Assembly: GCA_028717725.1 (NCBI GenBank)
Contig: JAQUNG010000004.1
Span: 1 to 39,578 of the forward strand
Length of the DNA: 39,578 bases
Reading direction: 5' to 3'
Origin: a bacterium
GTDB lineage: Bacteria; Auribacterota; UBA6266
Part shown: piece after piece, positions 7,081-15,839 of the stretch
Numbering within the stretch: the stretch's first letter is position 1
How the letters are laid out: each line of letters begins with the position of its first letter
Position numbers and translations under genes: made by a program
The notes under the pieces: generated by a model
What the model saw: only the letters and a program-made list of their open reading frames with translations
Database searches by the model: none
Told to the model about the DNA's origin: nothing

Positions 7081-9600
7081 TTGAGCAAAACGACTTTAAG
7101 AATGCCTATCTTCTTTAAGATCCTTCTGATTCTGTTTGTTCTTGTAATTGTCCCCGTAGGTTATTTCGCTTTTCATTTTGTTCACACGGCCGGATTAGTT
7201 TCGGAACACGTATATACCGAAGGGATGGAAGAAATTACGTTTTCGAAAGAGGAGTCACTTCAGAAGGTCACCGATCTGAACGCGGAAATAGTATATACGC
7301 GGTTTTTCGAAATTGAATCCGTTGGTGTCGGAATTGCGGAATTTGTCGAGTATGTGTATAGCAGAATCGAGTCTTTTTACGGCAGAAGCACCGAAACGTA
7401 TTCCTACTATAAAAATGACAGGGGCTATTATACCAATAGGGTTATGGGAGATCAATCCGTGCTGATAGCGCCTCTTGATGTTTCCATGACAGATGATCTC
7501 AAAAAAGAAATTAAAGCATCAGAATTTCTTGATGTTACTTTCAGGAGCGCTTTAAAAAAACTGCCGCTTATATATTTCGTTTATTTTGTTTCGGAAAATT
7601 TCGGGCGGTGTTATCCCGCGGTCGACCTGTCTCCCCTGCCTCAAGCTAAAGATTTAAAAGAGTATATATTTTATTTCGGACTGGCGGGGCCGGAAAGAAA
7701 TCCGGAAAGAAAAGCCGTTTGGACTTACCCTTATATCGATATATTCAGTAAAGATTGGGTTATAACCTGCGCGGTTCCTGTTTATCTGGGAGACCTTTAC
7801 AAGGGTGTTGTCTGCATGGACATAAAGGTCAACGATATAAAAGAACTTCTCTCCAGAGACAGCAGGGTGAAAGGCGGATATGGTTTTCTTCTTTATTCCG
7901 ACGGGGTTGTTCTGGGTGTGCCTGAGGAAGGATATAAAGATTTTCAAATTCCCCGATACGCGGATGCGGGAAAAAATACCGGAGTGTTGGATATATTACG
8001 GATTGGGGATGATTATAAAATAACGTCGTCCGCGGATTTTGATGTCCGCCGGGTTGCCCAAAAGATACTGCGCAAGGAAGGGAACATCATCAAAAATGTA
8101 AACCTGGGCAACGAATCAAAAATAATATCCTATTCCAAAGTCGGCGATACGGGTTTTATATACTTGGATGTTTTTTCGGCAAAACGGGTTATTTTACCTG
8201 TTGTGTCCGCATTTAAGGAGGCTAAAAATATTGCCGATATATTGTATAAAAGCAATCTAATCATAGCGGTTTCCGTGTTTTCCATAATTATCCTGATATC
8301 TTATCTCGCGGCGGGTAATATTGCGGCCAAGGTGAGAAAGCTGGTTGAAGGGTCCGAACAGTTTAGCTCCGGCAATCTCGCTTATAGCATTAAGATGGAA
8401 GGCGGTTCTGAGTTCAAAACGATAGCCAATTCAATGAACGATATGGCCGTATCCCTAAAGAGAAATCAGGAGCAGCTGATTCAGCACGAAAGATTATCCT
8501 CTATGGCTGAACTGCTTTCGGGAGCGGCTCACGAACTGAACAACCCTCTTTCGGGGGTTGTGGGATATGCCGAGATTCTGAAAGGGATAGAAAAAGACCC
8601 GCAGAAGAAAGAAAAGATAGAATATTTGGAGCAATCTGCAAAAAGATGTAAGAAAATAGTCCAGAATATGCTTTCTTTCGCGCGAAAAGTCAATATAGAA
8701 GCTGTTCCGACGGACGTAAATAAACTGGTAGCCGAAATAATAGATATGAGGCTTTATCAGACAAAGTTAAAAGGCATACAGCTTAAATTTAATCCGGGAA
8801 AAGATATGCCCCAAACCTGTCTGGATCCCTACCAGATAGAGCAGGTTCTTATAAATCTTCTGTTAAACGCGGAAATGGCTTTAGAGGAAACAAGCGGGAA
8901 GATCAGGAAAATAGAGGTTTCGACTTCATGCGATGCCGAAACGGTGTTTATTGATGTTTCCGACAACGGTATCGGGATTCCGGAAAAAGATTTAGGTAAG
9001 ATATTCGAGCCGTTTTTTACCACAAAAAGCATGAAATTGGGAGTGGGACTCGGGCTGTCGCTTGTTTACGGTATAATTAAATCTCACGGAGGCAGTATTT
9101 CTGTGAAAAGCAAACAGGGCGCGGGAACCGATTTCACGGTAAAACTTCCCATAAAGAGTTTGAGCGAATTTAAGCCGAGACATAAAAGGCCTATAGAATT
9201 TTCTTTGCCTTCGAAAGCGAAAATACTTGTGGTGGAAGATGAAAAAGTGGTAGCTGAATTGATAAAAGAAGTGATAGAAGGGGATGGGCAGATTATCGAG
9301 ATAGCGAATGACGGCGAAGAAGGGTTAAAAGCCCTCAGGAAAAACAATTTTGACATGATAATAGTGGATTATAAGATGCCCAAAATGACAGGCGAAGATT
9401 TTTTTAATAGGGCTTTAAAGGAAAAGATAGCCCGGAGAAAACAGTTTTTATTCATGACGGGGGATTCTCTCCACCCGGAAACCCAGAATTTCTTCTCTTC
9501 CCTGAACCAGAGTTATTTAGAAAAGCCGTTCACTATTCTGGAATTGAAAAACATAGTCTATGCCCATCTCTCGGAAATACAGAGTTCGGAAAACGGATAA
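7081..9600 (+). CDS. Hybrid sensor histidine kinase with periplasmic Cache-like sensor and C-terminal receiver
   Basis: 839 residues from a TTG with GAAAGGGG 7 nt upstream. Domains in order: membrane segment about residues 9-30; periplasmic sensor about 35-390 that looks like a double Cache domain (WVITCAVPVYLGDLYKGVVC is typical); second membrane segment about 392-418; HAMP about 419-465; HisKA with phosphoacceptor His484 in SGAAHELNNPLSG; HATPase with LLLNAEMAL (N box), DNGIGIPE (G1) and GVGLGLSLVYG (G2); and a receiver at about 715-830 with Asp763 in IIVDYKMP, plus FMTGD and LEKPF. The ligand is unknown. No output response regulator is next to it, so signal must pass to an unlinked partner. 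The TTG start is supported by the good ribosome site, but ATG 7102 is possible. Confidence 0.9.
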   Translation: MSKTTLRMPIFFKILLILFVLVIVPVGYFAFHFVHTAGLVSEHVYTEGMEEITFSKEESLQKVTDLNAEIVYTRFFEIESVGVGIAEFVEYVYSRIESFYGRSTETYSYYKNDRGYYTNRVMGDQSVLIAPLDVSMTDDLKKEIKASEFLDVTFRSALKKLPLIYFVYFVSENFGRCYPAVDLSPLPQAKDLKEYIFYFGLAGPERNPERKAVWTYPYIDIFSKDWVITCAVPVYLGDLYKGVVCMDIKVNDIKELLSRDSRVKGGYGFLLYSDGVVLGVPEEGYKDFQIPRYADAGKNTGVLDILRIGDDYKITSSADFDVRRVAQKILRKEGNIIKNVNLGNESKIISYSKVGDTGFIYLDVFSAKRVILPVVSAFKEAKNIADILYKSNLIIAVSVFSIIILISYLAAGNIAAKVRKLVEGSEQFSSGNLAYSIKMEGGSEFKTIANSMNDMAVSLKRNQEQLIQHERLSSMAELLSGAAHELNNPLSGVVGYAEILKGIEKDPQKKEKIEYLEQSAKRCKKIVQNMLSFARKVNIEAVPTDVNKLVAEIIDMRLYQTKLKGIQLKFNPGKDMPQTCLDPYQIEQVLINLLLNAEMALEETSGKIRKIEVSTSCDAETVFIDVSDNGIGIPEKDLGKIFEPFFTTKSMKLGVGLGLSLVYGIIKSHGGSISVKSKQGAGTDFTVKLPIKSLSEFKPRHKRPIEFSLPSKAKILVVEDEKVVAELIKEVIEGDGQIIEIANDGEEGLKALRKNNFDMIIVDYKMPKMTGEDFFNRALKEKIARRKQFLFMTGDSLHPETQNFFSSLNQSYLEKPFTILELKNIVYAHLSEIQSSENG

Positions 9601-9626
9601 ATCCAAAAACAATCTCCTTCCCGGTT

Positions 9627-10262
9627 TTATCCGCGCGAGTGGTCTTTTATATGCGAATTAACGTCCGCGATGATTTTTATGACTATGAGGAGTATAAGCG
9701 CCGGGACGGCTGATCTGAACGCCATGGCGAAAAAGCCTCCGAGTATGATGGTTATATGCAGTATCGCGATGCGGCCGTAAGGTTTTGTCATAAGTTCTTC
9801 GGGTGTGTATTTTAAATATTCTTTTTTCCCGACGAAATTCCAGAAATATGAGAAGGCGTGGCTTAAGAAAAGGACAAAAATAGCGTATGTTAAATCTTCG
9901 GATTTTACAATTTGGATAATCCGGCCGGTGTCGGAGAAAGGAGAATGCTTAAGTGACTCACGCCCGAATAATACTATAATGAATATCCCGTGAATTGCCG
10001 TAAACATGCCGTAGTGAACACAGAAGAACGGGATAAAGAATATTTTAGCAAACCATAGTTTAATATTGCCCGGTGAACAGATTATAAGCCTTAATATATT
10101 GAAAAATCCCATTATTATATTCTCGAGCCAGAAGAGAAGCATAAGGGGAAAAACTGTCCAGCCGAGAAAAAAGACGCCATAAACCGGAACCATATTGGCC
10201 GCTACTAAAGCAATAGTTGAAGGTCTGGAAAACTCTTTTTTGTTATATGTATTTTTAATCAT
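9627..10262 (-). CDS. DUF6498-like integral membrane protein
   Basis: 211 residues with about six hydrophobic segments: near the start (TIALVAANMVPVYGVFF), then FPLMLLFWLENIIMGFFNIL, IFFIPFFCVHYGMFTAIHG, LTYAIFVLFLSHAFSYF, IAILHITIILGGFFAMAF and ALILLIVIKIIADV. The WLENIIMGFFNILR and PFFxxHYGxF patterns are characteristic of DUF6498. The C-terminal ADVNSHIKDH also fits. Function is unknown. It is convergent with the histidine kinase gene and lies 11 nt downstream of pfkA, so it is probably the last gene of that short minus-strand unit. Confidence 0.72.
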   Translation of the reverse strand: MIKNTYNKKEFSRPSTIALVAANMVPVYGVFFLGWTVFPLMLLFWLENIIMGFFNILRLIICSPGNIKLWFAKIFFIPFFCVHYGMFTAIHGIFIIVLFGRESLKHSPFSDTGRIIQIVKSEDLTYAIFVLFLSHAFSYFWNFVGKKEYLKYTPEELMTKPYGRIAILHITIILGGFFAMAFRSAVPALILLIVIKIIADVNSHIKDHSRG

Positions 10263-10273
10263 TCAAAAACCAT

Positions 10274-11266
10274 TCAGACAGACATTATTCCAATAAGGCT
10301 GACAAGAGTTTTGTTTATGGATTTTTTTTCTTTCCAGGCCATCTCAAGAGGATGGGTCACCACTTTATTCTGCTGTATGCCTACCATTGCGGATTGAGTC
10401 CCTTTCAACAGTTCTTCGACTGCGGCGTTTCCGAGTCTTGTGCCGAGAATTCTGTCTAAAGCAGACGGACTGCCTCCTCGCTGCTGATAACCTATGACCG
10501 AAACACGGGTTTCATACCCCCCCTTTTTTTCTATTTTTTTAGCGATTTCTATGGCGTTTCCTTCTTCGTCACCCTCCGCAACCACGATTATAGAACTTAT
10601 TTTTCCTCTTTTTTTGCCTTCATGCAGCCTTTTGCATAATTCTTTAATATCGGTTTTTGTTTCGGGTATCAGCGCGTCTTCCGCTCCCCCCGCAATGGCG
10701 CTTGCGAGCGCAATAAAACCGGCGTGTCTTCCCATAACCTCAACAAGAAAAAGCCTGTTATGGGATACCGCCGTATCGCGGATTTTATCTATCGCCTGCA
10801 TTGCCGTATCAACAGCCGTGTAAAAACCTATTGTATAATCCGTGCCGGCGATATCATTGTCGATTGTGCCGGGGACCCCTATTACGCTGAAGCCGGTTTC
10901 GTTATGGAGTGCATGAGCACCTCTGTATGTCCCGTCTCCGCCTATAACAATTAATCCCGAAACATTATATTTCTTAAGGGTTTTCAGGGCTGCCTGCCTC
11001 CCCGCCGGTTTTTGGAAATCTTCGCTTCTGGCGGAAAACAGCATTGTTCCTCCTTTGTTTATTATTCCTCCGACGCTTCTGCTGGTCAGGGGAATTGTCC
11101 AGTCGTTTATCAATCCGTCATATCCGTTTTTTATTCCCAAAACTTCGATTTTATTGTAAATCGCGGTTCTTACAATTGCCCTGATTGCCGGATTCATACC
11201 AGGACTGTCTCCGCCGCTCGTTAAAACCGCTATCTTTTTTATTTTTTCTTTATTTTTCAAACACAT
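10274..11266 (-). CDS. pfkA: ATP-dependent 6-phosphofructokinase
   Basis: 330 residues. It phosphorylates fructose-6-phosphate to the 1,6-bisphosphate in glycolysis. Motifs: IAVLTSGGDSPGMNPAIRA, IGGDGTYRGA, GVPGTIDNDIAGTDYTIGF, and EVMGRHAGFIA. Gly after GGD (GGDG, not GGDD) and Gly in PGTIDND (not Lys) are the known markers of ATP rather than pyrophosphate use. Length and the QQRGGSPSALDR segment match bacterial PfkA. I chose the ATG at 11266 because GGAGGGG ends 3 nt before it; a start at 11278 would overlap that Shine-Dalgarno. It is the middle gene of a minus-strand unit between the YjbQ-like gene and the DUF6498 gene. Confidence 0.95.
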   Translation of the reverse strand: MCLKNKEKIKKIAVLTSGGDSPGMNPAIRAIVRTAIYNKIEVLGIKNGYDGLINDWTIPLTSRSVGGIINKGGTMLFSARSEDFQKPAGRQAALKTLKKYNVSGLIVIGGDGTYRGAHALHNETGFSVIGVPGTIDNDIAGTDYTIGFYTAVDTAMQAIDKIRDTAVSHNRLFLVEVMGRHAGFIALASAIAGGAEDALIPETKTDIKELCKRLHEGKKRGKISSIIVVAEGDEEGNAIEIAKKIEKKGGYETRVSVIGYQQRGGSPSALDRILGTRLGNAAVEELLKGTQSAMVGIQQNKVVTHPLEMAWKEKKSINKTLVSLIGIMSV

Positions 11267-11284
11267 AATCCCCTCCATCCTTTT

Positions 11285-11707
11285 TTATGGTTCTCCGATT
11301 ATCTGAAGAATTATTTCTCTTTCTCTTCTGCGGTTGTCAAAATCAACTAAAATGACCTGCTGCCATGTTCCAAGGAGAAGTGTTTTTCCCGTGAAAGGCA
11401 CCGTAACTGACGGTCCCAGCAAAGAAGCTCTCAGGTGAGAATGCCCGTTCCCGTCGTGCCATGCTTTATCGTGAGCGTAATCTTCGTGTTCGGGAATGAT
11501 TTTTTGGAACAGCAGTTTGATGTCCTTCAATAAACCCGGTTCATATTCTATGGTAGATATTCCCGCCGTTGAACCCGGAACGAATACAGTGACTATTCCT
11601 GCCGAAAAACCGCTCTTGCGTATTATGACGTTGATTTTTTCCGTTATATCTATTATATCCGTATTCCCTTTTGTGGATACGTTCAAAACTGAGGTTTGAA
11701 CCGCCAT
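11285..11707 (-). CDS. YjbQ/UPF0047 family protein (secondary thiamine-phosphate synthase-like)
   Basis: 140 residues from the ATG at 11707, which has GGAG 7 nt upstream. The open frame extends 30 residues further but those are low-complexity and AT-driven. Family motifs are complete: GIVTVFVPGSTAGISTIEYE, then AHDKAWHDGNGHSHLRASLL, GPSVTVPF, LLLGTWQQVILVDFDNRRRE. Conserved His residues in the WHDGNGHSH stretch bind metal in solved members. Weak thiamine-phosphate synthase activity was reported for the family; the real role is not settled. It is first in the unit with pfkA, 18 nt upstream of it, and is divergent from hisG across a 166-nt AT-rich gap. Confidence 0.88.
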   Translation of the reverse strand: MAVQTSVLNVSTKGNTDIIDITEKINVIIRKSGFSAGIVTVFVPGSTAGISTIEYEPGLLKDIKLLFQKIIPEHEDYAHDKAWHDGNGHSHLRASLLGPSVTVPFTGKTLLLGTWQQVILVDFDNRRREREIILQIIGEP

Positions 11708-11873
11708 GATTTTCTCCGCAGACCGGTTTAAATCGTTATTATAATTATTATAATATATATTAGGAAGTTTTTTGCTGTATAAAAATTTTTTTTTCATCTA
11801 AAATATCATTGCCTTTAAAATGATTCTTTGATATTGTTTTGGGTTTGTCATTAATGTTTGCCAGGAGGTAATA

Positions 11874-12749
11874 ATGAAAAATGTGTTGAAGCTGGGACTT
11901 CCCAAAGGAAGTTTGCAGGAATCTACTTTTGATATGATGAGAAGGGCGGGTTATTCGATATCGGGTTCAGGCAGATCTTATAAACCGGCGATAGACGATC
12001 CCGAGATATCCGTGATATTGGTAAGGGCTCAGGAGATGGCCAGGTATGTTGAACAGGGTGTAATCGATGCCGGTATTACAGGGAAAGACTGGATAGAGGA
12101 ATGCGGGGCTAAAGTCATAGAAGTATCCGACCTTGTATATGCGAAACAGGGGTTAAAGCCGGTGAGATGGGTTTTGGCCGTTCCTGCGGATTCCGCGATA
12201 AAATCCGTTAAGGATTTGAAAGGCAAAAGAATTGCCACTGAAGCTGTAAATATGGCAAAAAAATATCTTAAAGAAAAAGGGGTTTCCGCCGAAGTTGAAT
12301 TTTCATGGGGAGCTACCGAAATAAAAGCCCCCGAACTTGTTGATGCCATAATAGAGCTTACCGAAACAGGTTCTTCATTAAAAGCGAATAATCTTAGAAT
12401 AGTGGATACTGTGATCGAGTCAACCACAAGATTTATAGCCGGAAAAAGGTCGTGGAATGATAAGTGGAAAAAGGCGAAAATAGAGAAAATGGCCCTTCTT
12501 CTTGAGGGGGCTCTCAAAGCGGCGGGCAAAGTGGGAGTGAAGATGAATGTAGCCCAAAAAGATATAAATAAGGTCATCAAGACTTTGCCGTCAATTACTT
12601 CCCCGACGGTTTCCCACCTCAACAAGAAAGACTGGTTTGCACTGGAAGTGGTGGTTGACGAGAAGATAATCAGAGACCTGATACCTTCACTAAAAAAGGC
12701 GGGCGCGTGTGGTATAATTGAATATCCTTTGAACAAAGTTATAGGCTAA
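11874..12749 (+). CDS. hisG: ATP phosphoribosyltransferase, long form
   Basis: 291 residues, the long HisG class with a C-terminal regulatory domain. It catalyses the first step of histidine synthesis, ATP plus PRPP to phosphoribosyl-ATP. Evidence: [18 protein letters not shown] at the start, [19 protein letters not shown], and the phosphate-binding region [15 protein letters not shown]. The last ~75 residues ([19 protein letters not shown], then [14 protein letters not shown]) form the ACT-like domain used for histidine feedback and make HisZ unnecessary. A strong AGGAGG lies 6 nt before the ATG. No other his genes are nearby, so this is an orphan location. Confidence 0.95.
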   Translation: MKNVLKLGLPKGSLQESTFDMMRRAGYSISGSGRSYKPAIDDPEISVILVRAQEMARYVEQGVIDAGITGKDWIEECGAKVIEVSDLVYAKQGLKPVRWVLAVPADSAIKSVKDLKGKRIATEAVNMAKKYLKEKGVSAEVEFSWGATEIKAPELVDAIIELTETGSSLKANNLRIVDTVIESTTRFIAGKRSWNDKWKKAKIEKMALLLEGALKAAGKVGVKMNVAQKDINKVIKTLPSITSPTVSHLNKKDWFALEVVVDEKIIRDLIPSLKKAGACGIIEYPLNKVIG

Positions 12750-12775
12750 AACGTTTATATTAAAGGAGGGTAAAA

Positions 12776-12865
12776 ATGCCCTGTGGAAGAAAGCATAGAA
12801 AGTCTAAAATAAATAAGCATAAGAGAAAAAAGAGAAGTCGGGCTAATCGCCACAAGAAGAAATAA
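12776..12865 (+). CDS. Small ribosomal protein of the bS22 / AURKAIP1-COX24 type, 29 residues
   Basis: ATG at 12776, preceded by AAAGGAGGG at good spacing, opens a 29-codon frame ending TAA at 12865. The peptide starts MPCGRKHRKSKINKHKRKKR and ends with RANRHKKK, so more than half of its residues are basic. This matches the short AURKAIP1/COX24-domain proteins found in many bacteria (pattern GRKRKRHK...KHKRKKR...RRNRHK). They are related to mitochondrial mS38 and mycobacterial bS22, which sit near the decoding centre of the 30S subunit. The assignment rests on this pattern. It is easily missed because of size. It lies 26 nt after hisG and 12 nt before the TPR gene, inside one probable transcript. 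Confidence 0.82.
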   Translation: MPCGRKHRKSKINKHKRKKRSRANRHKKK

Positions 12866-12877
12866 AGGAAGTGTTTT

Positions 12878-14380
12878 TTGAAGAAAAGTGCGGCAATCTT
12901 TGCCTTTTATATGGCTGTGGTGGGGTGTGTTTACCCTTCATATGCCTCAAAACATATCGTTAATTTCTTCCCGGACGAAGAGGTAAATGTTCTAAATCTC
13001 GATACCACCCGCGCTAAAGCTCATTATCTCGCAGGAACGAGATATGAGGCGCTCGGCGATCTGGAAAAGGCTTTAGCCGAATATGAAAAAGCTTTTGAAA
13101 AAGATTCGGCAAACTTCAATATCCTTCTTAGATTGGGCAATGCCCAGTACCGTTTGAAGAGGTTTCCCGAAGCCCAGAAAACATTTGAAATAGCGTCTAA
13201 AATGTTTCCCGAATATTATCTTGGGCATATAATGCTGGCTACTATTTATTATGCCCAGGGAAAAATAAGCGATTCGGAAAGGATATATAAAAAGGCGATT
13301 TTAAACAATCCCGATGAGTTGACCGCTTATGTCGGATTGGGTGCTCTTTATATACAGGAAAATAGAATCACAGAAGCCATAGAAACACACAGGAATGCTT
13401 TAAAATTTTTCCCGGATGATCCCACTTTGTACTTTAAAATAGGACTTCTTTACAGCAAAGATAAGAAAATCAACAAAGCTGTTGAATACCTGTTAAAGTC
13501 GTGCGAACTTGACTCGGATTGGCTTCAGGCAAAGCTGGCGCTCGCGGTAGCATATGAAATAAGCGAGCAGTACGAAGAAGCTATTAATGTGTATAAAGAA
13601 GCCATTTTGATAAATCCGAGCGATGTTAATATTTACAGGCGGCTTGCCGAATTGTCGGATTTTAAAAACAAACTGGAAGACGCGGAGAAATATTACAGCA
13701 TTCTGGTTTATCTTGACCCCAGCAACCTGAGAAATTATATTTCTCTCGGGAGTATTTATCTTCAGGAAAACAAACTTCAGGATGCTCTGAGTATTGTTCA
13801 AAAAGGAAGAGAAAAAAACTTTGAAGTTCCCGAAATATTTCTGCTCCTCGGTTTGATATATTTCAGGTTGGGAGACACAGATCAGTCTATAGCGGCTTAT
13901 CTGAGGGCTGTTGAGCTCGGGGGAAATAAAAATCTTGTCTATTTTCATCTGGGCGCCGCTTATGAACAAAGCGGTCATTATGAAATGGCAATTGAAACTT
14001 TTAAGTATGTGATTGAAAACGATCCCGGCAACGCGAATGCTCTAAATTATCTGGGATATATGTATGCGGAACGGGGAGAAAATCTCGCGGAAGCTATCCG
14101 GTTAATAAAAAAAGCCATTGAAAAAGAACCCAATAACGGGGCTTTCATAGACAGTTTAGGATGGGCTTATTATAAGCAGGGTCGGCTGCTGGAAGCAACG
14201 CGCCTTCTGAAGAAAGCGGAGAAACTTGTCGGTGACGATCCGGTTGTCATAGAACATCTTGGAGATGTTTATTATAAAAGGGGAATGAAAGATCTTGCGA
14301 TAAAAAAATGGAAAAAAGCTCTTGAATTCAACCCTGACAGAGCCGAATTAAAAGAAAAATTAGAAAAAGTTTACGATTGA
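12878..14380 (+). CDS. Exported tetratricopeptide-repeat protein
   Basis: 500 residues from TTG 12878 with GGAAG about 8 nt upstream. An N-terminal signal peptide (KKSAAIFAFYMAVVGCVYPS, cleavage near SYA) predicts export; the Cys in it could suggest a lipoprotein but the context is not a clear lipobox. From about residue 45 to the end the protein is a run of roughly twelve 34-residue TPR units, for example GDLEKALAEYEKAFEKD, GKISDSERIYKKAILNNPDE and GHYEMAIETFKYVIENDPGN. TPR arrays are protein-interaction scaffolds. The C-terminal part with ALNYLGYMYAERGENLAEA resembles TPR proteins of outer-membrane or secretion systems. The stop overlaps the ispE start by 4 nt. Confidence 0.88.
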   Translation: MKKSAAIFAFYMAVVGCVYPSYASKHIVNFFPDEEVNVLNLDTTRAKAHYLAGTRYEALGDLEKALAEYEKAFEKDSANFNILLRLGNAQYRLKRFPEAQKTFEIASKMFPEYYLGHIMLATIYYAQGKISDSERIYKKAILNNPDELTAYVGLGALYIQENRITEAIETHRNALKFFPDDPTLYFKIGLLYSKDKKINKAVEYLLKSCELDSDWLQAKLALAVAYEISEQYEEAINVYKEAILINPSDVNIYRRLAELSDFKNKLEDAEKYYSILVYLDPSNLRNYISLGSIYLQENKLQDALSIVQKGREKNFEVPEIFLLLGLIYFRLGDTDQSIAAYLRAVELGGNKNLVYFHLGAAYEQSGHYEMAIETFKYVIENDPGNANALNYLGYMYAERGENLAEAIRLIKKAIEKEPNNGAFIDSLGWAYYKQGRLLEATRLLKKAEKLVGDDPVVIEHLGDVYYKRGMKDLAIKKWKKALEFNPDRAELKEKLEKVYD

Positions 14381-15228
14381 AAATTTTTGCGCCCGCAAAA
14401 ATAAATTTATTTCTGGAAGTCATATCAAAACGAGGTGACGGATACCATAATATTGAAACGTTAATTGCGCCCGTTACTCTTTTTGACGAAATCGAGGTGT
14501 TTTTAGAAGGAAAGAATATTGAAGTAATATGCGATCTGAAAGCACTTTCAGGCGCCCAAAACCTTGTTTACAAATCCGCGTTTTTTCTTAAGTCCCTTTT
14601 CCCCTCGAAGATCAAGGGGCTAAAAGTTTTTATAAAGAAGAATATTCCCGTTGCCGCCGGATTGGGCGGCGGGTCCAGCGACTGCGCTGCTCTGATGAAA
14701 CTTTTGAATACCGAATGTGGTTTGGGATTAAGCAACGGAAAACTTAAAAAGATCGGGGCAAAATTTGGAGCCGATATCCCGTTTTTTGTTGACACGGAAA
14801 GTGCTGTTTGTCATGGCAAAGGAGATATATTAAAACCTTTTAAAATAAATGTCAAAATGCATTTCTTATTAGTAAATCCAAATGTAACATTGTCTACGGC
14901 TGAAAGTTATGCAAATTTAAAAACATTCTTGACAGCCGATAACAAAAGCATTAACATATTACTTCGCAGCCTTAAAAATAATGACATAGAAAATTCGGCG
15001 AAAAATATGTTTAACAGGTTGCAGGGGTTTTGCGAAAAGAAAATACCTTTTGTAACCGAAATAATTAATGTTCTTTATAAAAACAGCGCTTTGAAAGCTA
15101 TGGTGTCAGGAAGCGGTCCGACCGTTTTTGGGCTCTATAGGACAGCGTCTGATGCTCAGCGTGCTAAAAAATCCATTCTTGAACACTACGGCAGCAAAAT
15201 TTCCATATTTATTGTTGAATCATTCTAA
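14377..15228 (+). CDS. ispE: 4-diphosphocytidyl-2-C-methyl-D-erythritol kinase
   Basis: 283 residues, a GHMP-family kinase of the MEP isoprenoid pathway that phosphorylates CDP-methylerythritol with ATP. It begins at TTG 14377, overlapping the upstream TGA (TTGA). The N-terminus KIFAPAKINLFLEVISKRGD and the following GYHNIETLI are family signatures. The ATP loop is IPVAAGLGGGSSDCAALM, the substrate region GADIPFF, and the C-terminal motif VSGSGPTVFGLY. Translation is probably coupled to the TPR gene. Its position upstream of spoVG, prs, rplY and pth recalls the ispE-spoVG-prs-ctc-pth neighbourhood of Bacillus. Confidence 0.94.
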   Translation: MKIFAPAKINLFLEVISKRGDGYHNIETLIAPVTLFDEIEVFLEGKNIEVICDLKALSGAQNLVYKSAFFLKSLFPSKIKGLKVFIKKNIPVAAGLGGGSSDCAALMKLLNTECGLGLSNGKLKKIGAKFGADIPFFVDTESAVCHGKGDILKPFKINVKMHFLLVNPNVTLSTAESYANLKTFLTADNKSINILLRSLKNNDIENSAKNMFNRLQGFCEKKIPFVTEIINVLYKNSALKAMVSGSGPTVFGLYRTASDAQRAKKSILEHYGSKISIFIVESF

Positions 15229-15263
15229 TATGTGTTCAAAATATCTTTCTGGGGGGATCGATC

Positions 15264-15683
15264 ATGGAAATTACTGAGGTCAGGATTACTTTGAAGGAAT
15301 CGGAGGATAAGAAGCTTAAGTCCTTTGCGACGATTACATTCGATAATGCTTTTGTGGTAAGGGATCTTAAGGTAATAGAAGGAAAAAGAGGTCTTTTTGT
15401 AGCAATGCCGAGCAGGAAGGTTGCATATCCCTGTGTCAAATGTGGGCATAGAAACGCTTCGAAAGATAAATTCTGCGCCAACTGCGGGTCGAGATTGAAT
15501 CCAAGAAGGGAAGAAAAAATAGATGAGGACGGGCGTCAGAACGAACACCGTGATATTGCCCATCCGATAACGCCTGAGGCAAGAGAATACATACAGAACA
15601 AAGTGATTGACGCCTACAAAGAAGAACTTCAAAGAACGGGGAATGTTCAGACTCAGCGCACCGCCATAAACCCGGGCTATTAA
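15264..15683 (+). CDS. spoVG: SpoVG family nucleic-acid-binding protein with an inserted zinc ribbon
   Basis: 139 residues, against about 95 for a classical SpoVG. The N-terminal part (EITEVRITLKES, LKSFATITFDNAFVVRDLKV, GLFVAMPSRK) and the C-terminal part (RDIAHPITPEAREYIQNKVI) are the two halves of SpoVG. Between them, where relatives have only a short loop, lie about 45 residues with CVKCGHRN and FCANCGSR, four cysteines in a CxxC-CxxC zinc ribbon. SpoVG proteins bind DNA and RNA and act as regulators; the ribbon probably adds a second nucleic-acid surface. Similar ribbon-bearing SpoVGs occur in planctomycete and Omnitrophota-type genomes as far as I recall. GGGGGG-rich sequence 8 nt upstream supports the ATG. 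Confidence 0.9.
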   Translation: MEITEVRITLKESEDKKLKSFATITFDNAFVVRDLKVIEGKRGLFVAMPSRKVAYPCVKCGHRNASKDKFCANCGSRLNPRREEKIDEDGRQNEHRDIAHPITPEAREYIQNKVIDAYKEELQRTGNVQTQRTAINPGY

Positions 15684-15705
15684 TTTTCAAAAGTGATTTT
15701 GACGG

Positions 15706-15734
15706 TTGACAACATTTTTTATTTTCTATATAAT
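15706..15734 (+). promoter_or_regulatory. Consensus sigma-70 promoter upstream of a short RNA and tRNA-Gln
   Basis: TTGACA at 15706-15711 and TATAAT at 15729-15734, separated by exactly 17 nt. Both hexamers are perfect. Predicted transcription start is about 15741. It lies just after spoVG and faces the RNA and tRNA-Gln. Confidence 0.88.
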
Positions 15735-15740
15735 GCGGTG

Positions 15741-15839
15741 TTATTTTGAGTATCCTTTGGTTTTATTGAGGATTTTACCCACACTCAAAAAAGGGTTGTT
15801 TTTTTGATTAGCTGTGGGATTTGTTCCACAGCTTTTTTT
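15741..15839 (+). ncRNA. Putative ~100-nt structured RNA or tRNA leader, family unknown
   Basis: The perfect promoter at 15706-15734 would make an RNA that meets an intrinsic terminator at 15810-15839. In between, 15744-15751 pairs perfectly over 8 bp with 15783-15790. Inside that arm 15752-15756 pairs with 15769-15773, giving a two-part hairpin. There is no credible coding frame. It could be a free small RNA, or a leader whose terminator controls read-through into tRNA-Gln 12 nt further on. It lacks the GGAAG...AGCAG apical loop of SRP RNA and is too short for 6S RNA. Confidence 0.5.
15810..15839 (+). terminator. Intrinsic terminator directly upstream of tRNA-Gln
   Basis: AGCTGTGG (15810-15817) pairs perfectly with CCACAGCT (15826-15833) around an 8-nt loop and runs into seven T residues. 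It lies between the only evident promoter and tRNA-Gln. Confidence 0.75.

Noticed and set aside
11708-11873. Divergent promoters between the YjbQ-like gene and hisG
   Set aside because: They must exist, but only AT-rich sequence with loose TATAAT matches is visible, so no site is called.
12029-12736. Minus-strand open frame of 235 codons opposite hisG
   Set aside because: It is fully antisense to a well-matched hisG and its translation (Ser/Phe-rich) resembles no family.
15741-15839. SRP RNA (4.5S) or 6S RNA
   Set aside because: The conserved GGAAG...AGCAG apical motif of SRP RNA is missing, and the length and shape do not match 6S RNA.
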